64,000 bases of DNA from JAEUJM01 sp041908445. Its GTDB lineage: Bacteria > Actinomycetota > Acidimicrobiia > Acidimicrobiales > DATDAH01. Position 1 is the stretch's first letter, and every line of letters starts with the position of its first letter. The notes beneath the pieces were generated by a model. That model worked only from the letters and a program-made list of their open reading frames with translations, had not been told where the DNA came from and made no database searches. A program made the position numbers and the translations under genes. The stretch covers positions 1 to 64,000 of the forward strand of contig JAYRFK010000014.1 in NCBI GenBank assembly GCA_041908445.1, written 5' to 3'. Shown here piece by piece: positions 54,333 to 63,237 of the stretch.

Positions 54333-55423
54333 GCGGCACCGCCGTCCCGGGGCGCGCCGACGTGGCCTTCGTGTCGCACGAGGCCACCCTCACCGGCGCC
54401 CCCGTGGGCCTCGTCCAACTGCTGGGCTGGCTCCGGGAGCACACCGGACTGCGGACCGAGGTCGTCCTGTTGGCCGGTGGTCCCCTGGCCGACGCCTTCG
54501 ACGGGGTCGCCCCGGTGCGCACCCTCGACGAGCTCCACGCCGGGCCGCCGCCCCGGGTGCTCTTCCTCAACAGCGCCTTCAGCGCCCCCGCGCTCGCCGG
54601 CGAGGCGTGGCCCGACACGTTCGTCGTCAGCCGCATCCCCGAGCTCGAGGTCGCCTTCGAGCAGGCCCTGCCCGCCGACCAGCGCGAGCGCCTCCTCGCC
54701 CGGGCCGACCACTTCGTCGTGGTCGCCGACCGGGTCCGCCGCCTGCTCGTCGAGCGCCACGGGGTCGATCCCGGCCGGGTCTCGATCGTGCACGGCTCGA
54801 TCCCCGTGGCCGAGGTGGCGGCCACCGCCGAGGAGGTGGCCGCGGCCCGCCGCCGGGCCGGGATCCCCCCCGGCGTGCCGGTCGTCGGGGCGGTCGGCGT
54901 CCGGGCCTGGCGCAAGGGCGCCGACCTGTTCGTGCAGCTCGCCGCCGAGGTAGCCGCCCGGCGCCCCGACCTCGACGTCCACTTCCTCTGGGTGGGCAGC
55001 CACGACGAGTCGGCCCATTTCCGCCGCCTCGAGGACGACGTCGCCCGGGCGGGCCTGGCCGACCGCCTGCACCTCGTGGCCGACGTGCCCCGGCCGGCGC
55101 CGTTCCAGGCCGCGATGGACGTGTTCGTGCTCACATCCCGCGAGGACCCCTTCCCGCGGGTCGCGCTCGAGGCCGCCGCCCTCGCCCGTCCGATCGCCGC
55201 GTTCGACAGCGGGGGCGTCGAGGAGCTCCTCGCCGAGGCGGGCACCGGGGTGGTGGGCTACGGCGACGTCGGCGCCATGGCCGATCGCGTCCTCGCGTGG
55301 CTGGACGACCCCGCCGAGGCCGAGGCGATCGGGGCGCGCTTGGCGGCCGCGGTCCGCACGCACCACGATCTCTCGGTGGGCGCACCGAAGGTGCTGGCGG
55401 TGATCGAGCGGGGACTGGCGTGA
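54329..55423 (+). CDS. Array GT4 glycosyltransferase 6
   Basis: A 364-residue member with SHEATLTGAPVGLVQLLGWL, an IPELEVAFEQ block in place of VHEL, AWRKGADLFVQLA (W194) and SREDPFPRVALEAAALA (S270). The Arg in TRTGAP is Leu here, but the donor block is complete. The linker segment before the second domain, VAATAEEVAAARRRAGIPP, resembles that of member 11, as does the FPRV variant, so the two are probably sister genes. GTG start overlaps member 5 by 4 bases. Confidence 0.87.
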   Translation: MSGTAVPGRADVAFVSHEATLTGAPVGLVQLLGWLREHTGLRTEVVLLAGGPLADAFDGVAPVRTLDELHAGPPPRVLFLNSAFSAPALAGEAWPDTFVVSRIPELEVAFEQALPADQRERLLARADHFVVVADRVRRLLVERHGVDPGRVSIVHGSIPVAEVAATAEEVAAARRRAGIPPGVPVVGAVGVRAWRKGADLFVQLAAEVAARRPDLDVHFLWVGSHDESAHFRRLEDDVARAGLADRLHLVADVPRPAPFQAAMDVFVLTSREDPFPRVALEAAALARPIAAFDSGGVEELLAEAGTGVVGYGDVGAMADRVLAWLDDPAEAEAIGARLAAAVRTHHDLSVGAPKVLAVIERGLA

Positions 55424-56628
55424 CCGGAGAGCGGTCGCGCCTCGTCGTCGTGCACCACCGCGCCGCCGCGACCCCCGAGACGGTCGCGCTCGTCGAGCTG
55501 GTGCGGGCGCTCGTCGCCGACGGCGCGGTCGACGTGGAGGTGCTGCTGTTCGAGGGCGGCCCCTTGGCCGAAGAGCTGGCCGGGCTCGCGCCCACGACGA
55601 TCGTGGCCGACCTCGACACCCGCTCGGGCGGGGCGCTCGTGGAGACCCTCCTGTTCAAGCTGCGCCTGCGCTCGGCCGGGTACCGGCGCCGTTCGCACCG
55701 CCTCGACCTCGACCGCTGGGCTCCGGGCGACAGCGTCTACCTCCACACGGTGCTCGGGGTGCAGGTGCTCCGCTACCTGCCCGAGCGCGCCGCCGGCGGG
55801 CCGCAGGTCGTGTGCCGGGTGGCGGAGGACGCGCACCCGCTGCGCCACCCGCTTGCCGCACCGGACCTCGCCCTCCTGGTCCGGCGGGTCGACCGGTTCC
55901 TGCCGGTGACCAGCGCGGGTCGTGACGAGCTGCTCGAGGAGCACGGCGTCGCGCCGGCGCGCGTGTGGAAGGTGCCCGAGCTCTTCGTCCCGCCCGACGA
56001 CCGGCTGCCCGACCGTGGCCCCGAGCGGGCCCGGCTCCGCGCCGAGTTGGGCATCGCGGCGGACGCCGTCGTGGTGGGCTCGTTCGGCGGGGAGAGCGAC
56101 GCCCCGGACCTCGGCGTCATGCTCTGGTCGATGCTCACCCAGCGGGCCCACGGTCGGTCGGTGGAGCTGCTGTGGGGCGCGGGGGAGACCGACGCGGGCT
56201 TCTGGATGGAGCACGACCTGCGCGAGACGGGCCTGGCCGCGGGCACCCACGCCATCCCGGACGACGCGCCCCTCGGCACCGTGCTGGAGCTCTGCGACGT
56301 CCTGGTGCTGCTCGCCCGCCTCGACGACCACCCCTTCGCGTACCTCGAGCGGGCCGCGGCCGGCGTGCCGGTGCTGTGCTTCGAGGGCAACAGCCTCGCC
56401 GACCTCGCCCGCCTCGGTGACGCCGGCAACGTCGTCCCGTACCTGGACGTGGCCGCCGTCGCCGAGCAGGTCGCCCACCTCCTCGAGGGCGACGCGTCGC
56501 TCGCGGCCCGGCGCGACGCCATGGCCGCGGCGGTCGCCTCGGTGCACGGCCCCGCGGCCTTCGCCGGCCACCTCCTCGACGTGGTCCGGGCGCCGTCGGC
56601 CGCCGCGGCGCCGGGGGAGCGGTCGTGA
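55420..56628 (+). CDS. Array GT4-like protein 7, divergent (motif-less)
   Basis: A 402-residue member of the divergent subgroup. The N-terminal motif reads HHRAAATPETVALVELV; WRKGPDLF is replaced by SDAPDLGVMLW, and the donor block by ARLDDHPFAYLERAAAG, which keeps only the second half of the motif. Residues from SVYLHTVLGVQVLRYLP to EDAHPLRHPLAAPDLALL are close to member 8, so these two adjacent genes are sisters. The frame is open and both ends overlap by 4 bases. Loss of the first donor-site acid argues against normal GT4 catalysis, but the C-terminal FEGNSLADL pocket is kept. Confidence 0.78.
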   Translation: MTGERSRLVVVHHRAAATPETVALVELVRALVADGAVDVEVLLFEGGPLAEELAGLAPTTIVADLDTRSGGALVETLLFKLRLRSAGYRRRSHRLDLDRWAPGDSVYLHTVLGVQVLRYLPERAAGGPQVVCRVAEDAHPLRHPLAAPDLALLVRRVDRFLPVTSAGRDELLEEHGVAPARVWKVPELFVPPDDRLPDRGPERARLRAELGIAADAVVVGSFGGESDAPDLGVMLWSMLTQRAHGRSVELLWGAGETDAGFWMEHDLRETGLAAGTHAIPDDAPLGTVLELCDVLVLLARLDDHPFAYLERAAAGVPVLCFEGNSLADLARLGDAGNVVPYLDVAAVAEQVAHLLEGDASLAARRDAMAAAVASVHGPAAFAGHLLDVVRAPSAAAAPGERS

Positions 56629-57812
56629 GCCGCGGGCCGCGGCGACTGCTCGTCGTGGGGCGCGACGCGTCCGACGGCGCCGAGGCGCGGTCCCTGCTCG
56701 GCCTGGTCGAGGCCCTCGGCGCGGCGCCGGGCCCCGACGTCCGGGTCGTGCTCCAGGCGGGCGGCCCGCTCACCGACCGCTTCGCCGCCCTCGCCCCGAC
56801 GACCGTGGTCGACGCGCTCGCCGGCGGGTCGCCCGGCGGCATCGTCGAGCGCGTGCTCGGCCGGGCCGGCCTCACGGCGGGCGCGCTCGCCGTGCGGGGC
56901 CGACGGCTCGGGCTCGAGGGGTGGGGCGCGGGCGACGGCGTGTACCTGCACTCGGTCCTCTGCGTGCAGGTGCTGCGCTACCTGCCCGCCGCCGCCGGGC
57001 CGGTGCTGTGCCGGGTGCCCGAGGCGGCCCACCCCCTCCACCACCCCCTGTCCGCCGCGGACCTGGCCCTCCTGCTCGACCGGGTCGACCGCTTCCTCGC
57101 CGCCACCGCCATCGGGGTCGAGGAGTTGACCACCGACCGGGGCCTGGCCGCCGGCCGGGTGGTGCGCTGGCAGGAGGCGGTGGTGGCGCCGCCGGCCGAC
57201 CTCGGCCCCGACGACCCGGCCCTGCTCGACGAACTGCGGGCCCGACTCGGGCTCGGGGCGGAGGAGGTCGTGGTCGGCTCCTTCGGCGCGTCAGCCATCG
57301 AGCCGCCGTCACCCGTCACCTCACTGGCCGTCGCCCTGCGCCGCCTCGACTCGTCGGCCCGGCTCCTCTGCGTCGCCCCCGAGCACGCCTCCGACGGGTG
57401 GGCCGCCCACGACGTCGACCATGCGGGGCTCGGTGACCGGGCCGTCGTGGTCCAGGCCACCGAGCCCCTGCCGCCGTACGCGGCGCTCTGCGACCTGGTG
57501 GTCCACGCCGGGTGGGGGGCGGACCAGCCCTTCCCGTACCTCGACGCCATGGCCCGGGGCCGCCCGGTGGTGTGCTTCGAGGGCCATGAGCTGGCGGCAC
57601 TGGTCGGCGACGACGAGGCGGGCGCGGTCTGCCCGTACCTGGACCTCGAGGCCATGGCCGCCCGGGTGGCCGAGCTCGCGACGGACGCCGGGAGGCGCGC
57701 CGCCCGCGGGGCGGTGGCGGCGGCGCGGGTCGCCGACGCCCACGGCGTCGTGGCGGCTGCGGCCGAGCTCCGCCGCCAGTTCGACGAGGTCGCGGCGGTG
57801 GGCCCGCGATGA
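56625..57812 (+). CDS. Array GT4-like protein 8, divergent (motif-less)
   Basis: The 395-residue sister of member 7: GVYLHSVLCVQVLRYLP and EAAHPLHHPLSAADLALLLDRVDRF are nearly shared. N-terminal motif is GRDASDGAEARSLLGLV; the WRK motif region reads ASAIEPPSPVTSLAVAL, and the donor region is HAGWGADQPFPYLDAMARG, with Asp where the second donor Glu should be. It is the most diverged copy. The 4-base overlaps at both ends and lack of stops show that the reading frame is maintained. A structural or acceptor-binding role, or a new donor specificity, are alternatives to inactivity. Confidence 0.77.
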   Translation: MSRGPRRLLVVGRDASDGAEARSLLGLVEALGAAPGPDVRVVLQAGGPLTDRFAALAPTTVVDALAGGSPGGIVERVLGRAGLTAGALAVRGRRLGLEGWGAGDGVYLHSVLCVQVLRYLPAAAGPVLCRVPEAAHPLHHPLSAADLALLLDRVDRFLAATAIGVEELTTDRGLAAGRVVRWQEAVVAPPADLGPDDPALLDELRARLGLGAEEVVVGSFGASAIEPPSPVTSLAVALRRLDSSARLLCVAPEHASDGWAAHDVDHAGLGDRAVVVQATEPLPPYAALCDLVVHAGWGADQPFPYLDAMARGRPVVCFEGHELAALVGDDEAGAVCPYLDLEAMAARVAELATDAGRRAARGAVAAARVADAHGVVAAAAELRRQFDEVAAVGPR

Positions 57813-59005
57813 CGCCCCGGGACGAGCTCGACGTCGTCTTCCTCGGCCACGACGTGACGCGCACCGGCGCGCCCCTGATGCTCCTCTACTTCCTGCGGTG
57901 GCTCCGCGAGCACACCGACCTGCGCTTCGAGGTCGTGGTGGTCGATGGCGGCCCGCTCGAGGCGGACTTCGCCGCGGTGGCCCCGACCACCGTGGTGAAC
58001 GAGATGCCCCCGGACCGCCTCGAGGCCTGGGCGGCGAAGGCCGGGCTGCGGCGCCTGGCCGACCGCCTCGGCCGGCGGCGGGTCGAGCGCGTCCTCGACG
58101 GCCTCGGGGCCGTCCCCCTCGTGTACTGCAACAGCAGCAGCAGCGTTCGCATCCTGCCCCGGCTCGGGCCGCGCCGCGACGACCAGGTCGTGGTCACCCA
58201 CGTGCACGAGATGGAGGGCGGCTTCCGCTCCATGGGCGACGAGATCATCGAGACGCTCACGGCGCGCACCGACGAGTGGGTGGCCGCCTCCGACCTCGTC
58301 CGGCAGCTGATCATCGACCGCTTCGGCGTGGACCCGGCCCGGGTCGTGCGCCACTACGAGTTCATCGACGTCGACGCCATGGTCGCCACGCCGCCCGACG
58401 CCGCCGCGGTCGCCGCGGTCCGCGAGGAGTGCGGGATCCCGGAGGGCGCCGCGGTGGTCGGCGCCGTGGGCGTCACCCAGTGGCGCAAGGGGCCCGACCT
58501 GTTCGTCATGCTGGCCCAGCTCCTGCACCGGCGGCCCGGCGGGCGCGACGTCCACTTCGTGTGGCTCGGCGCGGACCCCGACACCCCCGAGACGATCGCG
58601 CTGCGTCGCGACGTCGAGCGGGCCGGCCTCACGGACCGGGTGCACCTCGTCCCGCCGGTCGTCGCCCCCGCCCGGTGGTTCGCGATGTTCGACGTCTTCG
58701 TGCTCACGTCCCGGGAGGACCCCTTCCCGTTGGTCTGCCTCGAGAGCTCGCTGCTCGGCACCCCGATCGTCTGCTTCGACAACACCGGGATGGCCGAGTT
58801 CGCCGGTGACGGCGAGCACGGGTTCATGGTGGACTACCTCGATGTCGAGGCCATGGCCGACCGGGTGATGGGCCTGCTCGACGACGACGAGGCGCGACGG
58901 GCGGTGGGGGAGCGGGCGGCCCGCCGGGTCCGCGAGGCCTTCGACGTCGATGCGGCCGCACCCGCGCTGTACCGGGACCTCGAGCGCTGGCGGACCGGCG
59001 GGTGA
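57809..59005 (+). CDS. Array GT4 glycosyltransferase 9
   Basis: The 398-residue canonical member has GHDVTRTGAPLMLLYFLRWL, VHEMEGGFRSM, QWRKGPDLFVMLA (W225) and SREDPFPLVCLESSLLG (S301) followed by FDNTGMAEFAGDG. From the SRED motif to FDNTGMAEFAG it is identical in protein to member 10, and at DNA level 58715-58806 differs from 59932-60023 at only about five positions. ATG start at 57809, the only ATG start within the array apart from member 1, overlaps member 8 by 4 bases. Likely active. Confidence 0.89.
   Translation: MTPRDELDVVFLGHDVTRTGAPLMLLYFLRWLREHTDLRFEVVVVDGGPLEADFAAVAPTTVVNEMPPDRLEAWAAKAGLRRLADRLGRRRVERVLDGLGAVPLVYCNSSSSVRILPRLGPRRDDQVVVTHVHEMEGGFRSMGDEIIETLTARTDEWVAASDLVRQLIIDRFGVDPARVVRHYEFIDVDAMVATPPDAAAVAAVREECGIPEGAAVVGAVGVTQWRKGPDLFVMLAQLLHRRPGGRDVHFVWLGADPDTPETIALRRDVERAGLTDRVHLVPPVVAPARWFAMFDVFVLTSREDPFPLVCLESSLLGTPIVCFDNTGMAEFAGDGEHGFMVDYLDVEAMADRVMGLLDDDEARRAVGERAARRVREAFDVDAAAPALYRDLERWRTGG
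58715..58806 (+). repeat. Near-identical donor-block segment, copy A
   Basis: About 92 bases encoding the donor block of array member 9 match 59932-60023 in member 10 with roughly five, mostly third-position, differences. Flanking sequence is far more diverged, which suggests local gene conversion or a recent duplication. Confidence 0.7.
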
Positions 59006-60234
59006 GCGCCGACGCGGCCACGCCGGCGGTGCCCGCCCCGGGCCGGGGCGGTGCGGTCGACACCCTGTTCGTGGGCCACGAGGCGTCCCGGACGGGCGCG
59101 CCGCTCATGTTCCTCTACTTCCTGCGGTGGCTGCGCCAGCACACCGACCTGCGGTTCGAGATCGTGCTCGTCGAGGGAGGGCCCCTGGTCGAGGCCTTCG
59201 CCGAGGTGGCCCCGACCACCGTGCTCGCCGACCTGCGCGACCACCCGCTGTCGAAGGCGCTCGTGGCCGCCCGCCTCGACCGCCAGGCGGCCATGGTGCG
59301 CGGGGTGCTCGCCCGGCGGCGCCTGGCCCACCTCCGCTCGGTGTCGACCGTCTACTGCAACAGCGTGGTGAGCCTGCGCATGATCCACCTCCTCGGCCGG
59401 CGCCCGCCGCTGGTGGTGGCCCACGTCCACGAGCTGATGGGTGCGCTCGGCATGCCCCAGAGCGAGCCCGACCGCGCCCGGCTGCTCGAGGCCGACCACG
59501 TCGTCGTGGCCTCGGACCTCGTGCGCGATTACGTCGTGGGCGAGCACGGTGTGGACCCGGCCCGGGTGGCCCGCCACTACGAGTTCATCGAGGTCGACGC
59601 CTTCCTCGCCCAGGTGCCGGCCGAGCGGGTCGACCTGCGGGCCCGGCTCGGCATCCCCGCGGACGCCGCGGTGGTCGGCGCCATGGGCGTGACCGAGTCG
59701 CGCAAGGGCCCCGACCTGTTCCTCAACCTCGCCCAGGCCCTGCGGCGCCGCGACCTGGGCCGCCCGGTGCACCTGGTGTGGGTCGGCGCCACGCCCGACA
59801 CCGAGGAGACCCGGTGGATGGAGCACGACCTGGCCAAGGCCGGCCTGGGCGGCCTCGTCCACGTCGTCGAGCCCCAGGCCGCACCGGCCCCGTGGTTCGA
59901 GCTGTTCGACGTGTTCGCCCTGACCTCCCGCGAGGACCCCTTCCCGCTCGTCTGCCTGGAGAGCTCGCTGCTCGGCACGCCGATCGTGTGCTTCGACAAC
60001 ACCGGGATGGCCGAGTTCGCCGGCGCCGGCGAGTGCGGCTTCGTGGTGCCGTACTTCGACGTGGAGGCCATGGCCGACCGGGTCGTCGACCTGCTCGAGG
60101 ACCCCGCCCTCCGCGACGCGGTCGGGGCGCGGGCCTCGGCCGCGGTGCGCGAGCGCTTCGACGTGTCGGCCGGCGCGCCGGCCCTCTGGGCCGACCTGGC
60201 CCGCTGGCGGGCGGAGGCGGGGCTCGGTGGCTGA
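59002..60234 (+). CDS. Array GT4 glycosyltransferase 10
   Basis: A 410-residue close relative of member 9: GHEASRTGAPLMFLYFLRWL, VHELMGALGMP and SREDPFPLVCLESSLLG (S309). A distinctive change is in the WRK motif, where Trp is Ser (TESRKGPDLFLNLA, S233), the only canonical member to lose this Trp. RHYEFIEVDAFLAQVP is shared with member 9 as RHYEFIDVDAMVATPP. GTG start overlaps member 9 by 4 bases. Likely active, probably with the same donor as member 9 given the identical donor block. Confidence 0.88.
   Translation: MSADAATPAVPAPGRGGAVDTLFVGHEASRTGAPLMFLYFLRWLRQHTDLRFEIVLVEGGPLVEAFAEVAPTTVLADLRDHPLSKALVAARLDRQAAMVRGVLARRRLAHLRSVSTVYCNSVVSLRMIHLLGRRPPLVVAHVHELMGALGMPQSEPDRARLLEADHVVVASDLVRDYVVGEHGVDPARVARHYEFIEVDAFLAQVPAERVDLRARLGIPADAAVVGAMGVTESRKGPDLFLNLAQALRRRDLGRPVHLVWVGATPDTEETRWMEHDLAKAGLGGLVHVVEPQAAPAPWFELFDVFALTSREDPFPLVCLESSLLGTPIVCFDNTGMAEFAGAGECGFVVPYFDVEAMADRVVDLLEDPALRDAVGARASAAVRERFDVSAGAPALWADLARWRAEAGLGG
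59932..60023 (+). repeat. Near-identical donor-block segment, copy B
   Basis: Partner of 58715-58806; see there. The offset between the copies is 1217 bases, about one gene length. Confidence 0.7.
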
Positions 60235-61342
60235 CCGGGTGGTGGTGGCGACCCACGAGGCGACCCGCACGGGGGCCCCGATGTCGCTCCTGCACCTCCT
60301 GCGGTGGCTCGTGGCCCACACCGACCTCGACCTCGAGCTCGTCGTCGCCAGGCCCGGCGAGGACGGCGGTCGGCTGCTCGCCGACTTCGAGGCGCTCGTC
60401 CCCACCCGGGTCGCCCCCGAGCTCTTCGCCGTCGGCGGCGCCGCCCGCCTCCCCGCCTGCGACGTCCTGTACGTCAACAGCGCGTTCGCCGCGGGGTGCC
60501 TGCGCCACCTCCCCGAGCGCCGTCCCCACGTGATCAGCCGGGTGCCCGAGCTGGGCATGGCCCTCCGCCAGATGCCCGGGGAGGACCAGGACGCGTTGTT
60601 CTCGGGCACGGACCGCTTCGTCGCCGTCTCCGGTGCGGTGCGGCGCCTCCTGGTCGAGCGCTACGGCGTGGCCGAGGACGCGATCGCGGTGGTGCCCGGC
60701 TCGGTCGACCTCACCGGGGTCGTGCCCGCCACCGCGGCCGAGGTCGTGGCCCGGCGGGCGGAGCTCGGGGTGCCCGACGACGGGTTCCTGATCGGTGGGG
60801 CGGGCACCACCGACTGGCGCAAGGGCCCGGACCTGTTCGTGCGGGTGGCCATGCTCGTCACCGAGCGCCTGGGTGGCCCCCGGGCGCACTTCGTGTGGCT
60901 CGGCGGCGAGCCCGGCGGCCCGGCCTTCTGGCGGGCGGAGAACCGCGTGCGCACCGAGGCCCCGCCGCCCGTCCACTTCCTGGGGAGCCGCTCCGACCCG
61001 TACGCGTGGTTCGGCGCGCTCGACGTGTTCGCCCTGACCTCCCGCGAGGATCCCTTCCCGAGGGTGTGCATGGAGGCCGCCGCCCTCGGGGTCCCGATCG
61101 TCACCTTCGACAACGGCGGTGCCCCCGAGCTCGTGGCCAAGGGCTGTGGCGTGGTGGTGCCGTACCTCGACGTCGAGGGCATGGCCGAGGCGATCGTCGC
61201 CCTGGTGGGCGACCCGGACCGCCGCCACGCCCTCGGCGAGCGAGGTCGTGAGGTCGTGCTGGCCGAGCACACCGTCGAGTCCGGTGGCCCGGCCACGCTC
61301 GCGGAGATCGAGCGGGGCCTCGCCCGGACGGGCAAGCGCTGA
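60227..61342 (+). CDS. Array GT4 glycosyltransferase 11
   Basis: The last member, 371 residues: THEATRTGAPMSLLHLLRWL, VPELGMALRQM, DWRKGPDLFVRVA (W197) and SREDPFPRVCMEAAALG (S272). Like member 6 it has FPRV in the donor block and a shorter first domain. Its GTG overlaps member 10 by 8 bases, unlike the 4-base overlaps elsewhere, and its stop shares one base with the ATG of the AsnB gene. All donor-site residues are present. Confidence 0.88.
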   Translation: MADRVVVATHEATRTGAPMSLLHLLRWLVAHTDLDLELVVARPGEDGGRLLADFEALVPTRVAPELFAVGGAARLPACDVLYVNSAFAAGCLRHLPERRPHVISRVPELGMALRQMPGEDQDALFSGTDRFVAVSGAVRRLLVERYGVAEDAIAVVPGSVDLTGVVPATAAEVVARRAELGVPDDGFLIGGAGTTDWRKGPDLFVRVAMLVTERLGGPRAHFVWLGGEPGGPAFWRAENRVRTEAPPPVHFLGSRSDPYAWFGALDVFALTSREDPFPRVCMEAAALGVPIVTFDNGGAPELVAKGCGVVVPYLDVEGMAEAIVALVGDPDRRHALGERGREVVLAEHTVESGGPATLAEIERGLARTGKR

Positions 61343-63237
61343 TGTGCGGCATCGCCGGGCTGCTCGACCCGGGCCACCGCCTGCGGGCCGAGGAGCGGGC
61401 CGCCATCGCCCGGGCCATGACCGACGCCCTGCACCACCGCGGCCCGGACGACGGCGGCGTGGAGGTCGACGACGCCGGCGGGGCGGCGCTCGGCAACCGG
61501 CGCCTCGCCATCGTCGACCTCTCGCCCGCGGGGCACCAGCCCATGTGGTCGCCCGACGGCCGCTACGTGCTCGCCTACAACGGCGAGCTCTACAACGCGG
61601 GGGAGCTGCGCCCCGAGCTCGAGGCCGGCGGCTGGGCCTTCCGCGGTCGCTCCGACACCGAGGTGCTCCTGGCCGCGATCGCCACCTGGGGGGCCCGGCG
61701 GGCCGCCGAGCGGGCCGTCGGCATGTTCGGCTTCGCGGTCTGGGACACGATCGACCGCCGCCTCGTGCTCGGCCGTGACCGCTTCGGCGAGAAGCCGCTG
61801 TACTACGGCTGGCAGGACGGCGTGCTGCGCTTCGGCAGCGAGCTCGGCTCGCTGCGCGCCGACCCGGCCTTCCGCACCGACGTCGACCGTGACGCCCTCG
61901 CCCTGCTGCTCCGCCACACCTACATCCCCGGGCCGCACTCGGTCTACGAGGGCGTCCACAAGCTGCCGCCGGCGTCGCTCTACACGTGGTCGGCGGGCGG
62001 GGAGGAGCGGGTCGAGGCCTTCTGGTCGCTCGCCGACGTCGCCACGGCGGCGTCGGCGGCGCCCTTCGGCTCCACCGCGGAGGCCGACGCCGCCCTCGAC
62101 GAGGTGCTGACCGCCTCGGTCCGGGCCCGGCTGCTGTCGGACGTGCCCCTCGGCGCGTTCCTGTCCGGCGGGATCGACTCGTCGCTGATCGTGGCCCTGA
62201 TGGGGCGTCACCACGACGGGCCCGTGCAGACGTTCACCATCGGGTTCGCGGACGAGGCCTTCGACGAGTCGCCCTTCGCCCGCGAGGTGGCGCGGGTGCT
62301 CGGCACGGACCACACCGAGCTGGAGGTGACACCCGCCGAGGCCCAGGCGGTGATCCCCGAGCTCGGCCACCTCTACGACGAGCCCTTCGCCGACCAGTCC
62401 CAGATCCCGACCGTGCTGCTCTCCCGGCTGGCCCGCCGCGACGTCACCGTGGCGCTCTCGGGCGACGGCGGCGACGAGCTCTTCGGTGGCTACTGGCACC
62501 ACCTGTGGAGCCTCGAGCCGGACGAGGAGCCGGGTGGGGGCGAGGCCGCACCCGCGTCGGCCCGGGGGTGGCGCGACCGTCTACGCCGGCGCCCGACCCC
62601 GACCCCGGTCCCCGTCGCCGCGGGCGCGGTGCCGTCCTGGCACCAGCGCCACCTGGACCGGCTGGCCAGCTGGTCCGACCCGGCCGCGGTGGTGCGGGGC
62701 GCCTCGTTGCCGCCGACCGCCTTCACCGAGCGGGTGGCCCACCCGCGCTTCGAGCGCCGCCTCGACTGGATGATGGAGCTGGACGCGGCGACGTTCCTCC
62801 CCGACGACGTCCTCGTGAAGGTCGACCGGGCGACGATGTCGGTCGGCCTCGAAGGCCGGGCGCCGTTCCTCGACCCGGCGGTGGCCGAGGTCGCCTGGCG
62901 CATCCCGACCGCGGACCGGCTCGGCCCCCAGGGCGGCAAGCTGGCCCTGCGGCGGCTGCTCGGCCGCTTCGTCCCCGACGAGCTGTTCGAGCGGCCCAAG
63001 ATGGGCTTCAACGTGCCCATCGGCGACTGGCTCCGTGGGCCGCTGCGGGAGTGGGGTGCGGACGTCCTGGCCGGCCTCGACGCCGACCTGTTCGACCGTG
63101 CCGCGGTGCGGGCGGTGTGGGACGAGCACCAGGCCGGTGCGGACGCCGCCTACCGCCTGTGGCCCGTCCTCGTGGGCCAGAGCTGGCTCGACGCTGGTCA
63201 CGCCCGCGGGCGCGGCGGTACCGTCGACGGGCAGTGA
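61342..63237 (+). CDS. asnB: Asparagine synthase (glutamine-hydrolysing) homolog, copy 3
   Basis: A 631-residue class II amidotransferase with Cys2 (MCGIAG), RLAIVDLSPAGHQPM, YNGELYNAGEL, GRSDTEVLLAAI and the DRFGEKPLYYG motif, then the synthetase site FLSGGIDSSLIVALM near residue 275 and LSGDGGDELFGGYWHH. It is the most typical AsnB of the three, with the AsnB-like DRFGEKPLYY that copy 1 and 2 show only in altered form. It shares one base with the last array gene and overlaps the dioxygenase start by 4 bases. Amidation of a glycan acid is inferred from position; genuine asparagine synthesis is also possible. Confidence 0.88.
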   Translation: MCGIAGLLDPGHRLRAEERAAIARAMTDALHHRGPDDGGVEVDDAGGAALGNRRLAIVDLSPAGHQPMWSPDGRYVLAYNGELYNAGELRPELEAGGWAFRGRSDTEVLLAAIATWGARRAAERAVGMFGFAVWDTIDRRLVLGRDRFGEKPLYYGWQDGVLRFGSELGSLRADPAFRTDVDRDALALLLRHTYIPGPHSVYEGVHKLPPASLYTWSAGGEERVEAFWSLADVATAASAAPFGSTAEADAALDEVLTASVRARLLSDVPLGAFLSGGIDSSLIVALMGRHHDGPVQTFTIGFADEAFDESPFAREVARVLGTDHTELEVTPAEAQAVIPELGHLYDEPFADQSQIPTVLLSRLARRDVTVALSGDGGDELFGGYWHHLWSLEPDEEPGGGEAAPASARGWRDRLRRRPTPTPVPVAAGAVPSWHQRHLDRLASWSDPAAVVRGASLPPTAFTERVAHPRFERRLDWMMELDAATFLPDDVLVKVDRATMSVGLEGRAPFLDPAVAEVAWRIPTADRLGPQGGKLALRRLLGRFVPDELFERPKMGFNVPIGDWLRGPLREWGADVLAGLDADLFDRAAVRAVWDEHQAGADAAYRLWPVLVGQSWLDAGHARGRGGTVDGQ

